A DNA stretch of 10,738 nt from a bacterium (lineage in GTDB: Bacteria > Bdellovibrionota_C > UBA2361 > OMII01): the NCBI GenBank assembly GCA_017853915.1, contig JAFMIS010000046.1, positions 1-10,738 of the forward strand. The letters are read 5' to 3'. Position numbers and translations under genes: made by a program. This document shows positions 7,496 through 10,738 of this stretch, piece after piece (the stretch's first letter is position 1; each line of letters starts with the position of its first letter). Under the pieces are notes generated by a model, which saw only the letters and a list, made by a program, of their open reading frames with translations, was not told the DNA's origin and did not search any database.

Positions 7496-7523
7496 GCCCC
7501 ATGTCGCGTGATATGTATGGGGC
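7496..7523. promoter_or_regulatory. Inverted repeat GCCCCAT-N14-ATGGGGC upstream of grpE
   Basis: Seven-base perfect arms at 7496-7502 and 7517-7523, 14 bases apart, lie 28 bp upstream of the grpE start. It is not the CIRCE operator of HrcA (TTAGCACTC-N9-GAGTGCTAA), which I do not find. CCCCAT also resembles the -10 element of sigma-32 promoters. On the minus strand CCCCATAC (7522-7515) faces grpE, but no CTTGAA-like -35 sits at the right distance. A third CCCCAT lies at 7578-7583 on the plus strand. This could be an operator for an unidentified repressor of the chaperone operon. Confidence 0.45.
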
Positions 7524-7555
7524 TCACTCGATGTTGGCTCTTGAATCAGCCCTCG

Positions 7556-7569
7556 TTGGCACCTGCCAA
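7556..7569. promoter_or_regulatory. Small palindrome TTGGC-N4-GCCAA in the grpE/recO divergent region
   Basis: TTGGCACCTGCCAA has perfect five-base arms, midway between the divergent grpE and recO genes. It has the size and symmetry of a dimeric regulator site, but no other copy was found in the window and the regulator is unknown. Confidence 0.3.
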
Positions 7570-7624
7570 GAAAACCACCCCATGCCTCAACACACCCTGA
7601 TTCAATATGCTATAAACACGGAAC

Positions 7625-8281
7625 ATGGATTTTTCAATGTCTGAGACCAACCTTCTGCACGGCAACCCCCTAGAAAAGCTTCGCCGAGGGCTGGATGCGT
7701 CGATCCCTGCTATAGTGCTACGAGCCAGGCCCTTCCGTGACAGCGACTTAATGGCGCATTTGCTCACGCCCTCCCTCGGTAAGATCTCAGCGATCGCTCG
7801 ACATGCGCGTGGAAGCAAAAAGCGCTTCCCGAGCTCTCTTGACCTCTTCGACCGCGGCATCGCCCGCCTCACCCGCGAAAAAAGCGGTGCCCTCTCAGTA
7901 AAGGAATTCACGCCCTCGCACTCATTAATAAAGGTTAGAAGTGATCTCGATAAACTGACGCTCGCTTCGCTCCTGTGCGAAACATTCGATCTGATCGTTC
8001 AGGAAAACACGGGAGAGGACTCCTCAAAGCTCTTTGAGATCCTCGACCTCGCGCTCAACGCCATCGACGAGGCAACGGAGCTGCGGACATCGCTGCGAGC
8101 CTCATTGGTAGCTCTCATTTCTGTCGCCAAAATGGAGGGCATCATCGATCTCACTAGCTCAGCCCCTGGAAGCCGAGCTCTCTCCAGGGTGCTCGATGCG
8201 ATTGAGCGCTTCTCTGAGAAAAAACTCCTCACACGGAGTTCTCTTGACCCTCTGCTGAGTCGGATCGCTGCAGCTGCGTAG
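7625..8281 (+). CDS. recO: DNA repair protein RecO (short, divergent)
   Basis: RecO works with RecR (and RecF) to load RecA on SSB-coated single-stranded DNA in gap repair. The 218-residue product shows the RecO N-terminal OB-fold from about residue 27: AIVLRARPFRDSDLMAHLLTP, then GKISAIARHARGSKKRF and a FTPSHSLIKVRSDLDKLTLASLLCE stretch leading into the helical domain. It is a little shorter than the usual 230-260 residues and ends soon after the helical part, without the CxxC zinc motif present in many but not all RecO proteins. The first 24 residues have no family match, and the ATG at 7625 has only a weak GGA before it. The ATG at 7637 or a non-ATG start inside is possible. The gene is divergent from grpE and sits 141 bp before the large serine-rich gene. 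Confidence 0.85.
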   Translation: MDFSMSETNLLHGNPLEKLRRGLDASIPAIVLRARPFRDSDLMAHLLTPSLGKISAIARHARGSKKRFPSSLDLFDRGIARLTREKSGALSVKEFTPSHSLIKVRSDLDKLTLASLLCETFDLIVQENTGEDSSKLFEILDLALNAIDEATELRTSLRASLVALISVAKMEGIIDLTSSAPGSRALSRVLDAIERFSEKKLLTRSSLDPLLSRIAAAA

Positions 8282-8422
8282 GTCAGCGCCCCGGTCTTCT
8301 CAACAGCTCTCACTACTCATATCCCCCTTATCCAACTCAAAAAAAACCTCTGATCCAACACTTAAGTTCCGTCCCTACATAGCCGTTATAGGACGTAAGG
8401 GATTGAACAGTTGGGAAGCGGG
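8282..8422 (+). other. Intergenic region between recO and the serine-rich gene
   Basis: 141 bp with no gene. It holds a run of nine A residues (about 8339-8346), no hairpin with a T-run that would end recO, and an imperfect inverted repeat around GTCCCTA / TATAGGAC (8371-8394). TATAGG (8387-8392) is a poor -10 candidate with TTAAGT (8362-8367) 19 bp upstream. An in-frame TAA at 8396-8398 and GGAAGCGGG just before the ATG at 8423 support the start of the next gene. Confidence 0.4.
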
Positions 8423-10738
8423 ATGAGATTCAGTCGTTGGCAGGTATGGCTCAGATGGCCAAGCAAGATCGCCATCATATCGGGTGTTGTGGGCGTGTTT
8501 TTTCTTGCCTTGGGAATGCCCTCTGTAGAAATTATAGAAAAGGTCATCTCTCATCATGAAAAGAATCAGCGGGGGTTTATCTCTGACCCATTACCGGTAG
8601 ATTCAACTGCGAATCCTATCTCTAGAAAAACCTTAATCTCGTACCTATCTCGTCATACAGAGGCACACTCAATCAACCAGGTGCTCGATCTACTGCGGGC
8701 GCCTTGGCCCGACTCAGAGAGATCTCTCTCGATGCGATTGGCCCCACATGACCCATCCTCGGAAACGAGGCGCCTCTTCGACACGCACCACGAGGTATTT
8801 TTCGTGGGAGAGCTCCAACATGCCACGATCAAGATATTTCACAGGATAGAGCCCGAACCCGAGCTTGCCGACGAAATCTTCGCGGGTTGGACATCCCTAC
8901 TCGAGAGCAGCCTCCCAAAGGAGCGAGAATCTATCTTTTCTCAGCTTCGAGCCCGCGGCGGCAGCATCTATGTCTTGCATGACGACGGAACCGTACGCCT
9001 CGTAGGGCCCTCAGTGATGTTTCACGAACTAGCCTCTCGTAAACTGACACCAGTTGCAGCATTACCAGCCGAGGCTTTTGGAAGCTACACAAGTCCTGGC
9101 ACTACACTCGACTTGTCAGCCGCAATTCCTGATTTCCTCTCCGTAACTCTCGACGCGACCGGCGGATTGCTCATACAAAAACTCCGCAACTACATACCCG
9201 GGTATGACCCAGATTACCCTTTTGTTACGGTTGAATTGATTGCAGCAAATGAGCCTCAGCTCGCGTTTATTTTTCCACTTGAGATTCCTCTTTCTACTCA
9301 AACTCAAGCGAGCTCACAGTCAAGCTCGGAGAATATCACCGCCAGTATACAACTCAGCACATCATCAAGCTCACCAGGATCAAGCCCCTCCACAAGCTCT
9401 TCCAGCTATTCCTCTGACAGCTCGATCGTTTCAGAGTCTGCCGTTTCATCTGACATCCCCTCTGGTAATTCGACCGGCGATTCTGCAAGCTCTGCATTGG
9501 ATCCTTGCGAGGCTCTTATCAGCCAAGACGCCACTATAGCTCAACAACTAACTGATTCATCCCGGATAATCGCCGACTGCCGTCAAGTGTTTCCGTACGG
9601 AGAAGGCTGTCCGGGGTATACTGACGCTCTCAACTCTTACCTGGAGGCAACTGTCGCCTGCCATGATATTTCGCGGGACATCTCCTATAATGAATGTGCC
9701 TTAGGCTCGGCCTGCGAGGAGGCGAAGAATTCATCTGAGGACCTTTTGCAGAGCGCGAATAGCTCCTCAAGCAGCGAAGGCCCCAACGCCTCATCCGAGT
9801 CAGCATCAGATATTTCAGCATCAGGCGAAGAAAGTAGCAGCCAAATATCGCTGTCTGAATCAATCGGCGAGTCCTCTAGTGAGCCTTATGACAGCTCTTC
9901 GATATGGAGCGAGACAAGTGAGCCAACTACAGAGCCCTCCCATTCATCATTAGATATCTCATCTGATAACTCCTCTTCACCTACAAGCGACTCCAGCTCG
10001 TCCTCTGATGGCTCGATTATCTCAGAGTCAGCCGTATCATCCGATACATCCTCTAGCTCATCAGAGAGCTCGTCTTCTAGTAGCGAATCGTCAACTGACT
10101 CTTCTGATAGCTCGTCAATATCAAGTGAGTCGTCCTATTCGACTGAGTCATCCAGCTCCTCTTCGGATTCGATCAGCGAGTCGAGCTCGTCTTCTAGTAG
10201 CACATGCGGGGACCTAAAGCAGAAGGACAAAGATCTTGCCGTTAAGTTTCCTGGGGCGACCGACCGATTAATCGAGTGCTGGAAGAAAAACGACCCGGCG
10301 GTTACCGAGGGGTGCGCTGATGAGTTAAATCACCTGTCGGCAGCGTGCGCGGCTAACGATCAGAAAATGGCCCAACACAACTGCTCCGGCGGAGGATTGT
10401 GTAGCAAAGCTGACGCGGATTCGGCGAAACGATTGCAGGATAGTCAAAAGTCGTCGGGATCCTCTCATTCATCATCAGATATCTCATCTGATAACTCCTC
10501 TTCACCTACAAGCGACTCCAGCTCGTCCTCTGATGGCTCGATTATCTCAGAGTCAGCCGTATCATCCTCTAGCTCATCAGAGAGCTCGATGTCTAGTAGC
10601 GAATCGTCAACTGACTCATCTGAGAGCTCGTCTTCTAGTAGCACATGCGGGGACCTACAGCAGAAGGACAAAGATCTTGCCGATAAGTTTCCTGGGGCGA
10701 CCGACCGATTAATCGAGTGCTGGAAGAAAAACGACCCG
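8423..10738 (+). CDS. Membrane-anchored serine-rich protein with repeated six-cysteine modules (right end cut off)
   Basis: I do not recognise this gene. The frame is open for all 772 codons from the ATG at 8423 to the window edge, after an in-frame TAA at 8396 and a GGAAG ribosome site. A basic N-terminus (MRFSRWQVWLRWPSK) precedes one hydrophobic segment (16-33), a signal anchor or uncleaved signal. Residues 34-290 are a mixed, globular-looking region of unknown fold (FDTHHEVFFVGELQHATIKIF, GSIYVLHDDGTVRLVGP). From 291 on, Ser/Asp/Glu/Thr-rich linkers (291-360, 444-593, 673-740) alternate with a cysteine module. Cysteines are at 362, 386, 396, 413, 425, 431 in module A, at 595, 619, 631, 642, 654, 660 in module B, and at 742 and 766 in module C (cut off). 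The six-Cys pattern suggests disulfides in an oxidising compartment, hence an envelope or surface location. Linkers recall the stalks of serine-rich adhesins; that is analogy only. Ends outside the window. Confidence 0.88.
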   Translation, partial: MRFSRWQVWLRWPSKIAIISGVVGVFFLALGMPSVEIIEKVISHHEKNQRGFISDPLPVDSTANPISRKTLISYLSRHTEAHSINQVLDLLRAPWPDSERSLSMRLAPHDPSSETRRLFDTHHEVFFVGELQHATIKIFHRIEPEPELADEIFAGWTSLLESSLPKERESIFSQLRARGGSIYVLHDDGTVRLVGPSVMFHELASRKLTPVAALPAEAFGSYTSPGTTLDLSAAIPDFLSVTLDATGGLLIQKLRNYIPGYDPDYPFVTVELIAANEPQLAFIFPLEIPLSTQTQASSQSSSENITASIQLSTSSSSPGSSPSTSSSSYSSDSSIVSESAVSSDIPSGNSTGDSASSALDPCEALISQDATIAQQLTDSSRIIADCRQVFPYGEGCPGYTDALNSYLEATVACHDISRDISYNECALGSACEEAKNSSEDLLQSANSSSSSEGPNASSESASDISASGEESSSQISLSESIGESSSEPYDSSSIWSETSEPTTEPSHSSLDISSDNSSSPTSDSSSSSDGSIISESAVSSDTSSSSSESSSSSSESSTDSSDSSSISSESSYSTESSSSSSDSISESSSSSSSTCGDLKQKDKDLAVKFPGATDRLIECWKKNDPAVTEGCADELNHLSAACAANDQKMAQHNCSGGGLCSKADADSAKRLQDSQKSSGSSHSSSDISSDNSSSPTSDSSSSSDGSIISESAVSSSSSSESSMSSSESSTDSSESSSSSSTCGDLQQKDKDLADKFPGATDRLIECWKKNDP
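9506..9751 (+). other. Six-cysteine module A (divergent copy)
   Basis: Residues 362-443 of the serine-rich protein. Cys spacing is C-X23-C-X9-C-X16-C-X11-C-X5-C. It aligns with module B at the X23, X11 and X5 intervals and ends in a matching LLQ / RLQ. Between the cysteines few residues are shared (for example IIADC versus LIEC, and EGC in both). DNA similarity to B and C is not evident, so this copy is an old duplicate. Two predicted helical segments carry the first and third intervals. Confidence 0.75.
9941..10297 (+). repeat. Intragenic direct repeat, copy 1 (linker plus start of cysteine module B)
   Basis: This stretch reappears at 10466-10738. The linker start (9941) is offset by 525 bp from its partner; the module (10183-10297) is offset by 441 bp. 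The 84-bp difference is in frame: copy 1 holds 9 bp (codons S-D-T) and about 75 bp of extra Ser-rich linker before the module. Unit length in protein terms is 147 residues from Cys595 to Cys742. Confidence 0.9.
10205..10438 (+). other. Six-cysteine module B (complete)
   Basis: Residues 595-672: C-X23-C-X11-C-X10-C-X11-C-X5-C. It begins TCGDLKQKDKDLA and includes GATDRLIECWKKNDP and NCSGGGLCSKAD. It is rich in Lys/Asp and lacks the serine bias of the linkers, so it is a distinct folded unit. All cysteines are in even number, compatible with three disulfides. Confidence 0.8.
10466..10738 (+). repeat. Intragenic direct repeat, copy 2 (runs off the window)
   Basis: This is the partner of 9941-10297. 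In the 108 bases of shared cysteine-module sequence I count two substitutions, both changing the residue (Lys to Gln and Val to Asp in CGDLxQKDKDLAxKF). The linker differs by a few substitutions and a 9-bp in-frame deletion. The copy is cut by the window edge after KKNDP of module C, so more copies may follow. Confidence 0.9.

Noticed and set aside
7557..7576. TGGCAC as the -24 element of a sigma-54 promoter
   Set aside because: The expected TTGC-type -12 element is missing at the required five-base spacing.
7540..7583. Plus-strand CTTGAA (7540-7545) with CCCCAT (7578-7583) as a sigma-32 promoter for recO
   Set aside because: The two elements are 32 bp apart, far from the 13-15 bp that class needs.
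10465..10671. Minus-strand acidic open frame opposite the serine-rich linker
   Set aside because: It is the complement of Ser codons in the real plus-strand gene, which reads as a 772-codon frame with clear modular structure.
1..10738. tRNA, rRNA or insertion-sequence genes
   Set aside because: I saw no cloverleaf with a TTCGA-type arm, no rRNA-like block and no transposase frame or flanking inverted repeats. A covariance-model scan would be needed to exclude small RNAs.

Overview
The window comes from a diderm (Gram-negative) bacterium of roughly balanced base composition. Supporting signs are a lipobox-carrying envelope lipoprotein of the LpoA type, a zinc-finger DnaJ, a Gram-negative-style DnaK and a Lon protease. 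My lean is a deltaproteobacterial-grade lineage (Bdellovibrionota/Myxococcota/Desulfobacterota-like), but nothing in the sequence proves the taxon.

Layout. Positions 1-7468 are read entirely on the minus strand and form a proteostasis block. In transcription order it holds grpE (7468-6944), dnaK (6905-4980), dnaJ (4839-3715, GTG start), an LpoA-like lipoprotein with a periplasmic-binding-protein fold (3645-1732), a gene-free stretch of about 580 bp, and lon (1149 to beyond the left edge, cut within the Walker A motif). GrpE, DnaK and DnaJ are the complete Hsp70 cycle, and Lon degrades what they cannot refold. The dnaK-dnaJ gap holds two strong hairpins. One is a 14-bp stem that is complete only in the minus-strand transcript, because it uses two G-U wobbles. 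No hrcA gene and no CIRCE operator are visible. Upstream of grpE lies a different inverted repeat, GCCCCAT-N14-ATGGGGC.

The gap before lon carries a non-coding tandem array of a 140-bp unit: two identical copies, a third partial and decaying copy, and a collapsed left junction. Each unit holds GC-rich palindromes.

Positions 7625-10738 are read on the plus strand. recO (7625-8281) is short and divergent. It is followed by a large unrecognised gene that starts at 8423 and is still open at the right edge (772 codons seen). It encodes an N-terminal membrane anchor, a globular region of about 255 residues, and then a repeated architecture of long serine/acid-rich linkers alternating with a six-cysteine module. 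The cysteine spacing is C-X23-C-X9/11-C-X10/16-C-X11-C-X5-C. Three modules are visible, the third cut by the window edge. The first is ancient and divergent; the second and third are near-identical at DNA level and reflect a recent in-frame duplication. This probable surface or envelope protein is the most novel item in the window.
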